From positions 124,001 to 188,000 of the forward strand of contig NZ_JASCRR010000008.1 in the NCBI RefSeq assembly GCF_030010215.1: a stretch of 64,000 nt of DNA, written 5' to 3'. Position 1 is the stretch's first letter, and each line of letters begins with the position of its first letter. The notes under the pieces were generated by a model. It had not been told where the DNA came from. It made no database searches and saw only the letters and a program-made list of their open reading frames with translations. The position numbers and the translations under genes are program-made. Positions 25,304 to 39,219 of the stretch are shown one piece after another. The stretch comes from Tianweitania sp. UT-5YL-CI-8. Its GTDB lineage: Bacteria; Pseudomonadota; Alphaproteobacteria; Rhizobiales; Rhizobiaceae.

Positions 25304-26535
25304 GACTTCACGCGCGGCGGTGGCGGCAAGTCAGACTCGATATCCTGTGCCAATTCGACGACGGCCACTTCATTCTCTTCCGCTGCCAAAGTTGCCGCAG
25401 TCAGCGCCTCTTCGTCGCTGGCCTCCACCTCGCGCACCCACTCACGCCAGATCGACACCAGCAAAGCCATCAGCACCGGGCCGATGAACAGCCCCAGGAA
25501 ACCCATCGTCTTCACGCCACCTATGAGACCGAAGAAGGTCGGCAGGAAAGGCAGCTTGATGGGACCGCCGACCAGTTTTGGCCGCAGCGTCTTGTCGACG
25601 ATGAACAGTTCGATGCTGCCCCAGGCAAACAGAGCGATGCCTGCAACCAGCGATCCGCTGGCAACGAGGTAGATCGAGACAAGCGTGAACGACAACGGCG
25701 CACCACCGGGAATCAGCGCCATAATACCGGTCAGCACGCCCAGCGTGATCGGTGACGGCACGCCGGCAATCCAGTAGGCGACGCCCAGAACGACGCCCTC
25801 GCCAATCGCAATCAGGGTCATGCCGATGACGGTCGAACTGATCGTGGCCGGCACGATGCGGGAGATCCGTTCCCACCGCATCGGCAGGATGCGCTCACCC
25901 AGCCGGTCGATCTGGGCGACAAAATTTTCGCCGTCGCGGTATGTGAAGAACAACGCGATCAGCATGAACAGCAGCGTCAGCAGATAGCCGAAGGCGCTGC
26001 CTCCGGCGGCGAGCACCCCGCGATAGATGCTGCCGATATTGGCGCCGCTGAGAAGCTGGAACAATTCGCCGATAGCTCCGGGGTGGCCGATATAGCGCGC
26101 CCACTGCTCGTTGAGCCAGTCGCCCACGCCGGGCAGGTTGAGCATCCATTCCGGTGTCGGCGCGCCATTGCGGTTAGTCTGCACCGCCCATGAAAACCAT
26201 TCGCGCACCTCGTTGACCGCATAGGTCGACGCGAAAGCGATGGGAACCACGAGAAAAGCGACGATGAACAGGATTGCCAGGGTCGCCGCCACAGTGCGGC
26301 TGCCGTCGACCGCCACGAGCAGCCGCCGATACAGCGGCCAACTGGCAAAAGCGATAACGACGGCGGCCAACACAGGGACCAGAAAACCGTGGAAGAAGTA
26401 AATGCCCGCGGCGACGATCAGAACCAGCAGCCACCGTGCAGCCGACACCGGCGACACAAGCGGCGCGCGCTTGGCGGACATGGAGCCGAAGAAGCGCGGC
26501 TCCCGGTTTTGCCTGCTCGGATCGGATATGCTCAA
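25291..26535 (-). CDS. AI-2E family transporter
   Basis: Membrane protein of about 414 residues with seven or eight helices in the AI-2E/YhhQ-PerM pattern: paired helices near the N-terminus (AARWLLVLIVAAGIYFFHGF), LLTLLFMLIALFFTYRDGE, the re-entrant region IAGVPSPITLGVLTGIMALIP and the last helices around TMGFLGLFIGPVLMALLVSI. An acidic tail ends VKSHTA. The start is uncertain: TTG 26535 keeps a stretch (RQNREPRFFGSM) that looks conserved, and ATG 26481 gives MSAKRAPLVSP. The family name comes from quorum signal export, but many members have other or unknown cargo. Confidence 0.85.
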   Translation of the reverse strand: MSISDPSRQNREPRFFGSMSAKRAPLVSPVSAARWLLVLIVAAGIYFFHGFLVPVLAAVVIAFASWPLYRRLLVAVDGSRTVAATLAILFIVAFLVVPIAFASTYAVNEVREWFSWAVQTNRNGAPTPEWMLNLPGVGDWLNEQWARYIGHPGAIGELFQLLSGANIGSIYRGVLAAGGSAFGYLLTLLFMLIALFFTYRDGENFVAQIDRLGERILPMRWERISRIVPATISSTVIGMTLIAIGEGVVLGVAYWIAGVPSPITLGVLTGIMALIPGGAPLSFTLVSIYLVASGSLVAGIALFAWGSIELFIVDKTLRPKLVGGPIKLPFLPTFFGLIGGVKTMGFLGLFIGPVLMALLVSIWREWVREVEASDEEALTAATLAAEENEVAVVELAQDIESDLPPPPRVKSHTA

Positions 26536-26672
26536 AGGATCATACGCTCCATCAACCCCATATGGGAGATCGGATACGCCCCCACAATTCCCGCTCGAAG
26601 GAGAGCTTAAGGGCAAATCATGTCAAAAGCTCTATCCGCGCAGAGAAATCGAAAATAAGTTCGGCTGTCCAC

Positions 26673-28979
26673 TCAGCCGAACTTGCCGGTGCGCGGGAAA
26701 CCCTTCGGAACCATCCTGCCGGCGCCCGCACGATTGCCGAGCCATTCGGTCAGTTCGCCGCGCATGCGCGTGAACTTTCGGTTGGACGAATCGGACCAGG
26801 AAAGGCCTTGGTCGATGGCGAAGATCTTGAGATCGAGTACCCCGCCGTCCTTATAGCGCTGCAGGCGGACACCCTTGCCGCGCGCCATTTCCGGGATTTC
26901 CGAAATCGGGAAGACCAGCATCTTGCGGTTGTCGCCGATGATGGCGACGTGGTCGCCGTTTGCCGGCATACAAATTTGCGCTTCGTCCGGCGACTTGACG
27001 TTCATCACCTGCTTGCCCTTGCGGGTGTTGGCGACGACCTCGTCCTCGGAGACGATGAAGCCGCTGCCTTCATGCGACGCCACCAGAAGCTTGCGCTTGG
27101 GCTCGTAGACGAAGGCGGTGACAATGTCCTGGTCGTTCTCCATGTCGACGATGATGCGGATTGGCTCGCCATGGCCGCGCCCGCCCGGCAGGCGGTCGGC
27201 ACCGATCGTGTAGAACTTTCCGCCCGTTGTGAAGACCAGGATCTTGTCTGTCGTCTGGGCATGGAAGGCCAGCTTCAGGCTGTCGCCCTCCTTGAAGGTC
27301 AGCAGCGACAGGTCGTTCAGATGCCCCTTCAGAGCCCGCAGCCAACCCTTTTCCGAGACGACGACGGTGACGGGTTCCTTCTCGATCATCGCCTGATGAA
27401 TGTCGGCGACATCGTGATCCGGGGCGTCCGCGAACTGGGTGCGGCGCGCACCGAGCTCGGTGTTGAGGGCGAATTTCTTGCGCGTCTCGCTGACCTGCCA
27501 GCGGATTGTGCTCCACTGCTTGACGTCGGAGGCCAGCAGATCCTCAATCTGCTTCTTCTCCGCGGTCAGCGCCTCGAATTCCTTGCGGATTTCGAATTCT
27601 TCCAGCTTACGCAACTGGCGCAGGCGCAGGTTGAGGATTGCCTCGGCCTGGACATCCGTCAGGTCCCATCTGGCGATCATCACCTGCTTGGGCTCATCCT
27701 CCTCGCGGATGATGCGGATGACCTCGTCTATGTTGAGATAAGCGATGAGGTAGCCGGCAAGCACTTCCAGCCGCCGCTCGATGTCGGCCAGACGGTGCCT
27801 GGAACGCCGCACCAGAACCTCGCGCCGGTGGTCGAGCCACTCCTGCAGCACAGACTTCAGCGACAGCACGTTCGGTATCTTGCCGCGCGACAGCACGTTC
27901 ATGTTGAGGGGAAAGCGCGTTTCGAGCTCGGTCAGCTTGAACAGCGATTCCATCATCAGGCCGGGATCAACCGCACGGCTCTTCGGCACCAGAACGACGC
28001 GTATGTCCTCGGCGCTCTCGTCGCGGATGTCTTCGAGCAGCGGCAGCCGTCGCGCCATCAAAAGCTCGGCGATCTTCTCGATCAGCCTGGCTTTCTGCAC
28101 GCCATAGGGAATTTCCGTGACGACGATATTCCAGGTGCCCCTGCCCTGGTCTTCCTGAGCCCATTTGGCGCGAACCCTGAACCCGCCGCGGCCGGTCTCA
28201 TAGGCGTTGACCACCGAAGCCCAACTATCGACCATGGTGCCGCCGGTCGGGAAGTCAGGCCCGCGAACCTTGCATTCGAGCCGGGCGACCGGATCGTCCT
28301 TGATCTTCTCCCACTCAGCCGGAGAGGTCATCAATTCCTCGACCGAAGCATAGGACCGGTCGATGAGATACAGCGCCGCCGAGCAGAGTTCGGCTGCGTT
28401 ATGCGGCGGAATCGACGTGGCCATCCCGACCGCGATGCCGGATGATCCGTTGGCGAGCAGATTGGGGAATGCGCCCGGAAGGACGACGGGCTCTTCGTCT
28501 TCCTCATTATAAGTCGGACGGAAATCGACCGCGTCCTCGGTGATGCCTTCCAGCAGCGCCGTCGCAACCTCGGTCATGCGCGCTTCGGTATAGCGCATGG
28601 CAGCCGCGTTATCGCCGTCGATATTGCCGAAATTGCCCTGCCCGTCGACAAGCGGATAGCGAACGGAAAAATCCTGCGCCAGGCGCACCAATGCGTCGTA
28701 GATCGACTGGTCGCCATGCGGGTGGAACTTGCCCATCACCTCGCCAACGATACGGGCGCATTTGGCAAAACCCTGGTCGGGATTCAGCCGCAGCAAGCGC
28801 ATGCCGTGCATGATGCGGCGATGCACCGGCTTGAGCCCATCGCGAACGTCCGGAAGCGCGCGGTGCATGATGGTTGACAGCGCATAGGCGAGATAGCGCT
28901 CTTCCAGCGCTGCCTTCAGATCGACCGGTTCAATATGATCGCCGCCACCGTCTTCGGGCGGCAAAACCCTTTTTGCCAT
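26673..28979 (-). CDS. parC: DNA topoisomerase IV subunit A
   Basis: Breakage-reunion subunit of topoisomerase IV, 768 residues, full length, which unlinks daughter chromosomes with ParE. The winged-helix tower carries the catalytic tyrosine in [15 protein letters not shown]; the preceding region reads [20 protein letters not shown]. Coiled-coil residues around [20 protein letters not shown] and a C-terminal beta-pinwheel (from about 500) follow. The position equivalent to E. coli Ser80 is Gln and Glu84 is Asp. ATG 28979 ([18 protein letters not shown]). The gene is monocistronic with a 216-base gap to the divergent secreted protein. Confidence 0.97.
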   Translation of the reverse strand: MAKRVLPPEDGGGDHIEPVDLKAALEERYLAYALSTIMHRALPDVRDGLKPVHRRIMHGMRLLRLNPDQGFAKCARIVGEVMGKFHPHGDQSIYDALVRLAQDFSVRYPLVDGQGNFGNIDGDNAAAMRYTEARMTEVATALLEGITEDAVDFRPTYNEEDEEPVVLPGAFPNLLANGSSGIAVGMATSIPPHNAAELCSAALYLIDRSYASVEELMTSPAEWEKIKDDPVARLECKVRGPDFPTGGTMVDSWASVVNAYETGRGGFRVRAKWAQEDQGRGTWNIVVTEIPYGVQKARLIEKIAELLMARRLPLLEDIRDESAEDIRVVLVPKSRAVDPGLMMESLFKLTELETRFPLNMNVLSRGKIPNVLSLKSVLQEWLDHRREVLVRRSRHRLADIERRLEVLAGYLIAYLNIDEVIRIIREEDEPKQVMIARWDLTDVQAEAILNLRLRQLRKLEEFEIRKEFEALTAEKKQIEDLLASDVKQWSTIRWQVSETRKKFALNTELGARRTQFADAPDHDVADIHQAMIEKEPVTVVVSEKGWLRALKGHLNDLSLLTFKEGDSLKLAFHAQTTDKILVFTTGGKFYTIGADRLPGGRGHGEPIRIIVDMENDQDIVTAFVYEPKRKLLVASHEGSGFIVSEDEVVANTRKGKQVMNVKSPDEAQICMPANGDHVAIIGDNRKMLVFPISEIPEMARGKGVRLQRYKDGGVLDLKIFAIDQGLSWSDSSNRKFTRMRGELTEWLGNRAGAGRMVPKGFPRTGKFG

Positions 28980-29093
28980 GGGTTCCGGTTAGCGGAGCGG
29001 ATGATTCGCTGCAAGCGGCGGCAACACCGCGGCGAAAATCAACAGTGTATGATTTACGGAATTGGAACTGTGCCTTACGTTGGATTTGCCTTT

Positions 29094-29123
29094 TCTCGCC
29101 GATTGCGCGCAAAATCGGCGAGA
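29094..29123 (+). promoter_or_regulatory. strong hairpin in the leader of the secreted 401-residue protein gene
   Basis: TCTCGCCGATT (29094-29104) and AATCGGCGAGA (29113-29123) form a perfect 11-base inverted repeat with an 8-base spacer, 72 bases before ATG 29196. No T-run follows on either strand, so it is more likely an operator or leader element than a terminator. Confidence 0.5.
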
Positions 29124-29195
29124 TGCCTTGATGCGGTCCAGTTCCTGCAGGACGTGTTGCAGCGCTAAAGAATCAAACTCTTAGGGAAAGACACA

Positions 29196-30401
29196 ATGCT
29201 CCATCGTTCGACCGTGGGTAAACTGACGCTTTCGACCTTCCTGTTTGCCGTGCCTTTGAACTCCGCCTTGGCGCAGGACGCGTCCGCCATTGCCGACCGA
29301 CTGCAGGCTGTGCTGAAGACGCAGAGCATGGACCTTTCCTGGGACAGCGTGACCGGTGACGCCTCCCAAACCGTGCTGCAAGGCGCCAAGCTGACCGTTC
29401 AGGGCCCTGATGCACCAAAGGCCTTGCCACTCGGCAAGCTGACGCTGACCGGCGTGACGGAAACCGACAATGGCGGCTACCACATCGATAAGGTAACCAC
29501 AGATCCCTACGAAATCACCGAAAAGGGCTCGACCATCACGTCCAGCCCCGTCGAGATCGGCGGACTTGTGCTGCCGGGCGCCGCCGCGACCGATCCGCTC
29601 GAAAGCGTGATGCTTTACGAAACACTCGATGTCGACACTTTCTCGGTCAAGGTCGACGGCAAGCAGGCCTTCGCACTCAACCAAATGCATGTCGAATTGA
29701 CCCCGCCGACCGCCGGCGCCACCATGGACTTCAGTGCCAACGTCGAAAAATTCACCGGCGACCTGTCGCTTGTGACCGATCCGAACGCCAAGCGCATCAT
29801 CGATGAACTCGGCTACAAGACCATCGACGGTTTCTTCGAGGCGGAAGGCTCCTGGCAGCCTTCGGACGGGCGCATGCAGTTGTCGCAGTATGATGTCACT
29901 GTCAACAATGCCGGCACGCTCGGCATGACGTTCGATGTCGGCGGCTACACGCTCGACTTCCTCAAGTCAGTGCAGGAGTTGCAGAAGAAAATGGCCGATC
30001 AGCCGAAGGGTGCGGACACCAACGCCCAGAGCATGGCCATGCTGGGCCTGATGCAGCAGCTGACCTTGGCCGGCGCCACAATCCGCTTCGACGATGACTC
30101 GCTCACCGGCAAGGTTCTCGATTACGTCGCCAAGCAGCAGGGCGCGAAGCCTGAAGACATTGCCAACCAGGCTAAGGCCATACTGCCCTTCCTGAGCGGC
30201 CAGCTACAGAACCCTGAACTCGCCAAGCAGCTTTCCGCGGCGGTGAACACCTATCTGGACGACCCGCAGTCGCTGGAAATCGCAGCCAAGCCGGCATCGC
30301 CGGTGCCCTTCGCGATGATCGCGGCAAATGCGATGTCCAATCCGGTCGAACTCACCAAGACGCTCGCAGTCTCGGTGATGGCAAACCAGGCTGCCGAATA
30401 G
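29196..30401 (+). CDS. secreted protein of unknown function
   Basis: Protein of 401 residues with an N-terminal signal peptide ending near SALAQDASA (about residue 27), so it should be periplasmic or outer-membrane associated. The rest is mostly beta-strand-like with many short Thr/Val-rich segments, including DLSWDSVTGDASQTVLQGAK and EIGGLVLPGAAA, then helical stretches rich in Gln and Ala (about 255-345). I do not recognise a family with confidence. It resembles long periplasmic proteins of the rhizobial chromosome that sit beside parC. ATG 29196 has AGGGA upstream; a strong terminator follows. Single-gene unit. Confidence 0.8.
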   Translation: MLHRSTVGKLTLSTFLFAVPLNSALAQDASAIADRLQAVLKTQSMDLSWDSVTGDASQTVLQGAKLTVQGPDAPKALPLGKLTLTGVTETDNGGYHIDKVTTDPYEITEKGSTITSSPVEIGGLVLPGAAATDPLESVMLYETLDVDTFSVKVDGKQAFALNQMHVELTPPTAGATMDFSANVEKFTGDLSLVTDPNAKRIIDELGYKTIDGFFEAEGSWQPSDGRMQLSQYDVTVNNAGTLGMTFDVGGYTLDFLKSVQELQKKMADQPKGADTNAQSMAMLGLMQQLTLAGATIRFDDDSLTGKVLDYVAKQQGAKPEDIANQAKAILPFLSGQLQNPELAKQLSAAVNTYLDDPQSLEIAAKPASPVPFAMIAANAMSNPVELTKTLAVSVMANQAAE

Positions 30402-30421
30402 CCACTCAGTTCTAAGCATGC

Positions 30422-30455
30422 AAAAACCCGGTGCCATTTCGCACCGGGTTTTTTT
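30422..30455. terminator. bidirectional rho-independent terminator
   Basis: AAAAACCCGGTGC and GCACCGGGTTTTT pair perfectly around CATTTC, with A-runs and T-runs on both sides, so it can end both the secreted-protein gene and the glycosyltransferase gene that converge here. Confidence 0.95.
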
Positions 30456-30474
30456 ATCGAGCCTTTTTCACAAC

Positions 30475-31536
30475 TTATGCGCTTTGGCTCAAACTTCTCG
30501 GCATCAAAGCGTGCTCCATCCGCCCTGCCATATCCCGGAAGGTCTGTTGCCAATCCGGCAAGGCGCTGCCAAAGATCCAGGCCGCATCGGCCAGTTCGGT
30601 GAGCCCAGCAGGTTCAGCCAACAGGGCGTCGATATCGGCGGCAAACGCCAAGGCATCCTCGACGGGTGCGAACACCACACCTTCATGCGCCCACGTCACT
30701 ACGGCGCCGGACGACGTGGTCACCACAGGAACGCCGTGGCACAGTGCTTCCGCCACGGCCATGCCGTAGCCTTCATAATGCGAGGCGGCGACGAATAGCG
30801 AAGCGGTGCTCCAGATACGCGCAAGATCGGAATCAAGCACCGCTCCGATCAGGCGAATGGCTTCGCCCAACCCCGCATCGCCGATCTGCTTTCTCAAGGC
30901 CTCCACATAATCGGGATGCCGTTCGAGGTCGCCGACGATCAGCCATTGCCAGTCGCGCTGTTTGAGTTGCCGCGCCGCTTCGATGAGATAATCATAGCGC
31001 TTTCTCGGGATCACCGCGCCGACCGACAAGATCGTGCGCGGAGTGGTAATACTATACGCCGCAGACCGCGTTGCGGCGTCGTTGCCCGGGATCGCCACCA
31101 GCACACGCTCCGACGGCACTCTGTAGTGGCGCATCAGATAGTCCTTGGTCGCCTCCGATGTCACGATGACGACATCGCAGAGCTCAAGCCCCCGCCGTTC
31201 CGGATCCCGGTCGACGGAAATGCCATTGGCTTCGTCCTCGATGGCTTGCGAATGGTGGAAGATGGAGACGACACGGAAGCGCCTTTTTCGCAACATCGGC
31301 TCCAGATCGGCGATATGCAGATGATCGCTCAGCAGAACCGCATCGTCCGGAAAATCAGCGAACGCCTTTGCGAGGCGAGCCCTGTCGTCGTCTTCGATGC
31401 GCGGAAAGGCGATGGGCACCGACAGCTCGGAAAAGCCTGAAACCTGCTTCGCCAGTTCCGCCGCCAAGCGGCTGTTATAGACCCAGCCGCCGGTCAGCCG
31501 GGCATAATCTTCGCTGTAAAGATAAGAGACGCGCAT
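30475..31536 (-). CDS. glycosyltransferase, family 4 type (GT-B fold)
   Basis: Cytoplasmic sugar transferase of 353 residues. N-terminal half begins MRVSYLYSEDYARLTGGWVY; the C-terminal donor domain has ILSVGAVIPRKRYDYLIEA, WQWLIVGDLERHPDY and the EX7E-type signature SHYEGYGMAVAEALCHGVPVV (about 265-285). ATG 31536 is preferred to ATG 31560 on family alignment. It lies between aspS (upstream, same strand) and a convergent terminator. The product sugar and acceptor are unknown, and there is no local polysaccharide operon. Confidence 0.88.
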   Translation of the reverse strand: MRVSYLYSEDYARLTGGWVYNSRLAAELAKQVSGFSELSVPIAFPRIEDDDRARLAKAFADFPDDAVLLSDHLHIADLEPMLRKRRFRVVSIFHHSQAIEDEANGISVDRDPERRGLELCDVVIVTSEATKDYLMRHYRVPSERVLVAIPGNDAATRSAAYSITTPRTILSVGAVIPRKRYDYLIEAARQLKQRDWQWLIVGDLERHPDYVEALRKQIGDAGLGEAIRLIGAVLDSDLARIWSTASLFVAASHYEGYGMAVAEALCHGVPVVTTSSGAVVTWAHEGVVFAPVEDALAFAADIDALLAEPAGLTELADAAWIFGSALPDWQQTFRDMAGRMEHALMPRSLSQSA

Positions 31537-31648
31537 GCCGCAAGCCGTTGCCCCGCCCATGCTCGGGCGGCGGCATCGTAGCCTCTATAGGCTCCAAGGC
31601 AAGACAGGCAGGTAAACTGTTTGACAGGTCGAATCGAAACAAGGCGAT

Positions 31649-31672
31649 GCGGCAGGGTTTTCACCCCGCCGC
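31649..31672 (-). terminator. probable terminator hairpin after aspS
   Basis: On the minus strand GCGGCGGGGT pairs with ACCCTGCCGC around GAAA, one G-U pair included, twelve bases after the aspS stop. The T-rich tail is weak, so termination is probable only. Confidence 0.55.
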
Positions 31673-31683
31673 ACAGGCTTCGA

Positions 31684-33474
<1,791 letters not shown>

Positions 33475-33675
33475 GGCAGAATTCCGGTCTGGACTGGTGG
33501 GCGGAGCCCCGACACTTTGCCGGCAGCAGCCCCGATTTTCGGCGGGAAAAGCGCATGGGAGCACGGCTTTGTCAAGGCGAAGCCACCCCCGTGGCCCAAT
33601 CGCGCGGGCAATTGCCGCTGGTGCGGAGTGCGCCGATCGTTCATGAAGATGCATCGGCCATAGCATAAGTGCCCC

Positions 33676-34935
33676 ATGTCATCGCTCAAGCCGCTGATTC
33701 CCCTCCTCATCGCAGCCGGCATCCTGCTCGGCGGCAATGGCCTGCAGGGAACGCTGATCGCGCTGCGCGGCGCGCAGGAGGGATTCTCGCCCTCGCTCAT
33801 CGGGCTGACCGGCACCGCCTATTTCCTCGGCTTCCTCCTGGGCTGCCTGACGATCACGCGGATGATGAAGGCGGTCGGCCATGTCCGCTCCTTCGCCACG
33901 CTCGCCGCCATAGCATCCGCCGCGACATTGCTTCTGGTGCTGATGATCGATCCATGGAGCTGGTCGGTGCTGCGTTTTGTCAGCGGCATCTGCTTTGCCG
34001 GGCTTTTCACCATTATGGAAAGCTGGCTCAATTCGGGGGTCAACAACAAGGATCGCGCTCAGGTTCTGGCGCTCTATCGCATTATCGACATCGGCTCGGT
34101 CACCGGCGCGCAATTCCTGATTCCCGTCTTCGGCGCGGACGGGTTCGCTATCTTTGCGATCATGTCAATCATGATCACACTGTCGCTGGTGCCGGTTTCG
34201 CTCGGCGACCGGTCAAACCCGACACCACCGGCGGAGGTGAAGCTCGACCTCGCCCGCGTCTGGCGGATTTCGCCGCTCGGCTGCTTCGGCTGCGTCGCGG
34301 TCGGCGTCACCAACAGCGCCTTTCGCTCGCTGAGCCCGGTCTATGCCGAACAGATCGGCATGTCGGTCACAGATGTCGTGACCTTCGTCAGCGTCGGCAT
34401 CATCGGCGGCGCGATCATTCAGTATCCGCTCGGCTATCTCTCCGACCGCTGGGACCGGCGTAAGGTTTTGCTGGTGAGCACCGTCGGTTCATTCGTCATG
34501 GCCGTCGCGCTGGCGACCGTGGCGGGCAGCAATCCGTTCATGAATTTCGCTCTTGTGTTCCTGTTCGGCTCCTTCGCCATGCCGCTCTATTCTCTGTCGG
34601 CCGCGCATGCCAACGACCGGGCGCAGAAAGGCGAGTTCGTCCTGGTCAACGCCGCCCTGATGCTTTTCTACTCCTTCGGCGCGGTCGCGGGTCCACTGCT
34701 GGCGTCCTTCGCCATGCAGAGCTTTGGGCCGCAATGGCTGTTCGTCTTCTCAGCCACCGTCTATCTGGTTTTCAGCGCAGCCATTGTGTTGCGCATGTCG
34801 GCACGTGCACCGGTTCCTGCCGAGCGGCGCAGCCGGTTCACCGCGCTGCTGAGAACCTCGCCCTGGTTTGCAAAACTGGCCAAGCGGCCGCCCCCCGACG
34901 GTCGAGGAAACGATACTGGTGCACCCAGCGCTTGA
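33676..34935 (+). CDS. MFS transporter (YcaD-like)
   Basis: Inner-membrane permease of 419 residues with twelve predicted helices. MFS marks are [20 protein letters not shown] (helix 2 and loop) and [20 protein letters not shown] (loop 8-9, GxLSDRxDRR). The large central loop and basic tail ([19 protein letters not shown]) are cytoplasmic. ATG 33676 ([11 protein letters not shown]). The gene precedes rnd. The substrate is unknown. Confidence 0.9.
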   Translation: MSSLKPLIPLLIAAGILLGGNGLQGTLIALRGAQEGFSPSLIGLTGTAYFLGFLLGCLTITRMMKAVGHVRSFATLAAIASAATLLLVLMIDPWSWSVLRFVSGICFAGLFTIMESWLNSGVNNKDRAQVLALYRIIDIGSVTGAQFLIPVFGADGFAIFAIMSIMITLSLVPVSLGDRSNPTPPAEVKLDLARVWRISPLGCFGCVAVGVTNSAFRSLSPVYAEQIGMSVTDVVTFVSVGIIGGAIIQYPLGYLSDRWDRRKVLLVSTVGSFVMAVALATVAGSNPFMNFALVFLFGSFAMPLYSLSAAHANDRAQKGEFVLVNAALMLFYSFGAVAGPLLASFAMQSFGPQWLFVFSATVYLVFSAAIVLRMSARAPVPAERRSRFTALLRTSPWFAKLAKRPPPDGRGNDTGAPSA

Positions 34936-34990
34936 CGAATGCCTCTCCGGCTGAAATCTAGATGCCACAATTGTTAAGCGAATTTGATTG

Positions 34991-36154
34991 ATGCATGTAA
35001 TCACCACGACCGAAGAACTCGAAACCACAGTCGCCGCGCTGGAGCGCTCGGCTTTCGTCACGGTCGATACAGAATTCATCCGCGAGACGACCTTCTGGCC
35101 AGAGCTTTGCCTGATCCAGATGGCGGCCCCCGGGGTCACAGCCCTTGTCGATCCGCTGGCGCCTGGCCTGGATCTGGCGCCATTCTTCCGGCTGATGGCT
35201 GATGAGGCCGTCACCAAGGTATTTCACGCAGCAAGGCAGGACATCGAAATCGTCTTCCATCTGGGCGGGCTGATCCCCCACCCGGTTTTCGACACGCAGG
35301 TCGCGGCCATGGTGTGCGGCTTCGGCGACAGCGTGTCCTACGAGCAGATCGTACAGAAGGTCACGGGCGGGCAGATCGACAAGTCGTCCCGCTTCACCGA
35401 CTGGCGTCACCGCCCGCTGTCGGACAAGCAGCTCGATTATGCGTTGGCAGACGTCACGCATCTCATCGACGTCTATGAATATCTGAAAGGCGAACTGGAA
35501 CGCGAGGACCGGGCGCACTGGCTGAATGAGGAGATGGAGGTGCTGACGGCGCGCGAGACCTACGATCCCCGCCCGGAAGACGCCTGGAAGCGGCTGAAGA
35601 TGCGGGTGCGCAAGCCGCTGGAGTTGGCCGTGGTGCAATCTGTAGCAGCCTGGCGCGAACGCGAAGCGCGCGAGCGCAACGTGCCGCGCGGCCGGGTGCT
35701 CAAGGACGATGCCATCTATGAAATCGCGCAGCAGGCCCCGCGCGACGTAGCGGCCCTCGCCCGCCTGCGCACCATTCCCAAGGGTTGGGAACGCTCGTCG
35801 ACCGCCACAGCCTTGTTGGTTGCCGTCAATTCAGCGCTCGACCTGCCGAGAGAAGCACTGCCGAAAATGCCCAAGCACACCCAATCCCCGGAAGGTACGG
35901 GAGCAGCCGCTGAGCTGCTCAAGGTGTTCTTGAAGCTCATCGCTGAGCAACACGGCGTCGCGGCCAAGGTGCTTGCCTCGGGGGACGACATCGACCGTAT
36001 CGCAGCGGAAGGCGAAGATGCCGATGTACCCGCCCTTTCCGGCTGGCGTCGGGCGGTGTTCGGCGAACCCGCGATCAGGCTGGTGAGGGGAGAATTGGCC
36101 CTGAAATTCGAACGCAAGAAGCTTGTCGTGTTCGAGGCCGAGAAAGAGGCCTAG
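34991..36154 (+). CDS. rnd: ribonuclease D
   Basis: 3'-5' exoribonuclease of 387 residues for tRNA 3'-end maturation. The DEDD nuclease domain shows FVTVDTEFIRETTFWPELCL (Exo I), FHAARQDIEIVFHLGG (Exo II) and LDYALADVTHLIDVYEYL (Exo III). An HRDC domain follows (about 210-290, RVRKPLELAVVQSVAAWRE). ATG 34991 is chosen over the TTG just before it. It overlaps the MAPEG gene tail-to-tail by four bases. Gene order aspS-rnd, separated here by an MFS gene, is familiar in Rhizobiales. Confidence 0.95.
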   Translation: MHVITTTEELETTVAALERSAFVTVDTEFIRETTFWPELCLIQMAAPGVTALVDPLAPGLDLAPFFRLMADEAVTKVFHAARQDIEIVFHLGGLIPHPVFDTQVAAMVCGFGDSVSYEQIVQKVTGGQIDKSSRFTDWRHRPLSDKQLDYALADVTHLIDVYEYLKGELEREDRAHWLNEEMEVLTARETYDPRPEDAWKRLKMRVRKPLELAVVQSVAAWREREARERNVPRGRVLKDDAIYEIAQQAPRDVAALARLRTIPKGWERSSTATALLVAVNSALDLPREALPKMPKHTQSPEGTGAAAELLKVFLKLIAEQHGVAAKVLASGDDIDRIAAEGEDADVPALSGWRRAVFGEPAIRLVRGELALKFERKKLVVFEAEKEA

Positions 36155-36570
36155 ACGACGGCCAGCAGGTGAAGGCTGAACCACAGCCACATCATCACCA
36201 CCGCGACGAAGCCGATCATGAAGGTCGGCCGGCGGTGAAGCAGGCGGTTGCTGGTCATGTGGACGTATGCATGCAAATACCGCGATGCTACGAACAGCCA
36301 TGCCAGGAGCAGCGCGACATAGGACGCGCCGTTCGTGACATAAAGCGACAGGCAGACGACATAGAACAGCACTGGCAGCTCGAACTGGTTCAAAATATTG
36401 TTCGCCGCCGTCGCGCTAGCCTCCGGCTCGGCGTTTCGGCGTTTGAACGCCCGCACATCAGCCGTTCCGGATTTCACAGCCTGCATGCGTCTTGAATACA
36501 TCACGCCGTAGGCGATGAAGGTGAGAATGGCCTGTGCGATGACCGGCCAAAAGATCGCAGTCTGATTCAA
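36151..36570 (-). CDS. MAPEG family membrane protein
   Basis: Small membrane protein of 139 residues with four helices, fitting the MAPEG superfamily (eicosanoid and glutathione metabolism relatives). The signature NNILNQFELPVLFYVVCLSL (about 77-96) is diagnostic; VASRYLHAYVHMTSNRLLHR is the second conserved stretch. The start is TTG 36570, with AGGAGAGG upstream; no ATG fits. Bacterial members have poorly known roles. Confidence 0.83.
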   Translation of the reverse strand: MNQTAIFWPVIAQAILTFIAYGVMYSRRMQAVKSGTADVRAFKRRNAEPEASATAANNILNQFELPVLFYVVCLSLYVTNGASYVALLLAWLFVASRYLHAYVHMTSNRLLHRRPTFMIGFVAVVMMWLWFSLHLLAVV

Positions 36571-36626
36571 GCGCCCTCTCCTGTGTGCAGCCAACTGCTC
36601 ATACGCGGACGACGTGTTTGCGGATT

Positions 36627-37166
36627 TCAACGCTTCGTCCGTCGTGCTGCGAAAAGGCAGCCCAACACCAGCAAGGGCACGGCCAGCAGCGCGTATTTGA
36701 GCATCCCTAGCGTCGACGCCAAAGCCAGCGTATCGGCATTGGCGCTGAGCGGATCGGACAGCACGCGGACGACAGCCGCGTTCTGGGCGTAGTTGGCAAC
36801 CGTATAGGGAAGAACCAGTGTAAGGGCCACGGTGGCGCGGCGGTTCGGCGATATCGCCTTGAAGGCTGCGACGTCATGGGCAGCGTGCAGCAGAAGGCTG
36901 ATCAGCGTCAGCGACAAGAGAGCCGGAAACAACAGATCGATGCTGAGGTAGTGCCATACGAGAATGGCTTCCGCGCCACGCGGGCCAAGGGCGGTGAGCC
37001 ATTCGATGCCTTGCTGTGGCGCGAAGCCGAAGGGACGCCATGCAAGCGATGCAAGACCGCCGCTCAACGACCGGAAATAGAAGAATTCCAACAGGACCAT
37101 GATCGCCAGGACCGCCAAAGTCGCCATTGTCAAAGGACCGGCATGGCGCCAAAGCCGCGCAATCAT
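36627..37166 (-). CDS. membrane protein of unknown function
   Basis: Protein of 179 residues with about five hydrophobic helices (about 13-29, 62-92, 110-130, 145-172) and a basic end RRTKR. I recognise no named family. ATG 37166 (MIARLWRHAGPLTM) is the first Met. It lies between guaB (upstream, same strand) and the MAPEG gene. Paired hairpins separate it from guaB, so it may be its own transcript. Confidence 0.65.
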   Translation of the reverse strand: MIARLWRHAGPLTMATLAVLAIMVLLEFFYFRSLSGGLASLAWRPFGFAPQQGIEWLTALGPRGAEAILVWHYLSIDLLFPALLSLTLISLLLHAAHDVAAFKAISPNRRATVALTLVLPYTVANYAQNAAVVRVLSDPLSANADTLALASTLGMLKYALLAVPLLVLGCLFAARRTKR

Positions 37167-37228
37167 GCCGGTTTGCTTTTGTCGAGGCTGTGCGAACGCG
37201 CGATGCTCATCTGCTACTCATCCGAAAC

Positions 37229-37268
37229 CGGCATTTGCCGGCACGGCACCCTGTGCCGCTGCACAGGG
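37229..37268. terminator. two adjacent hairpins after guaB
   Basis: CCGGC-ATTT-GCCGG near 37229-37242 and CCCTGTGC-CGCT-GCACAGGG (37249-37268) lie 76-115 bases after the guaB stop. They likely end or trim guaB messages, although the T-run is weak. Confidence 0.45.
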
Positions 37269-37343
37269 TTTACCACCCATCGCTTCCCAAATCCTAAACA
37301 GAACGAGCTGGTTGGCCGCCAACGGCAGCGGTTCTGAAGCGGC

Positions 37344-39182
<1,839 letters not shown>

Positions 39183-39219
39183 TCACCGTGTCGATCGCTC
39201 TGCCCCTGCCTGGGCCGGT

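Noticed and set aside
26436-28445. A 669-codon open frame opposite parC
   Set aside because: Antisense artefact of codon bias; parC is full length and carries its catalytic tyrosine.
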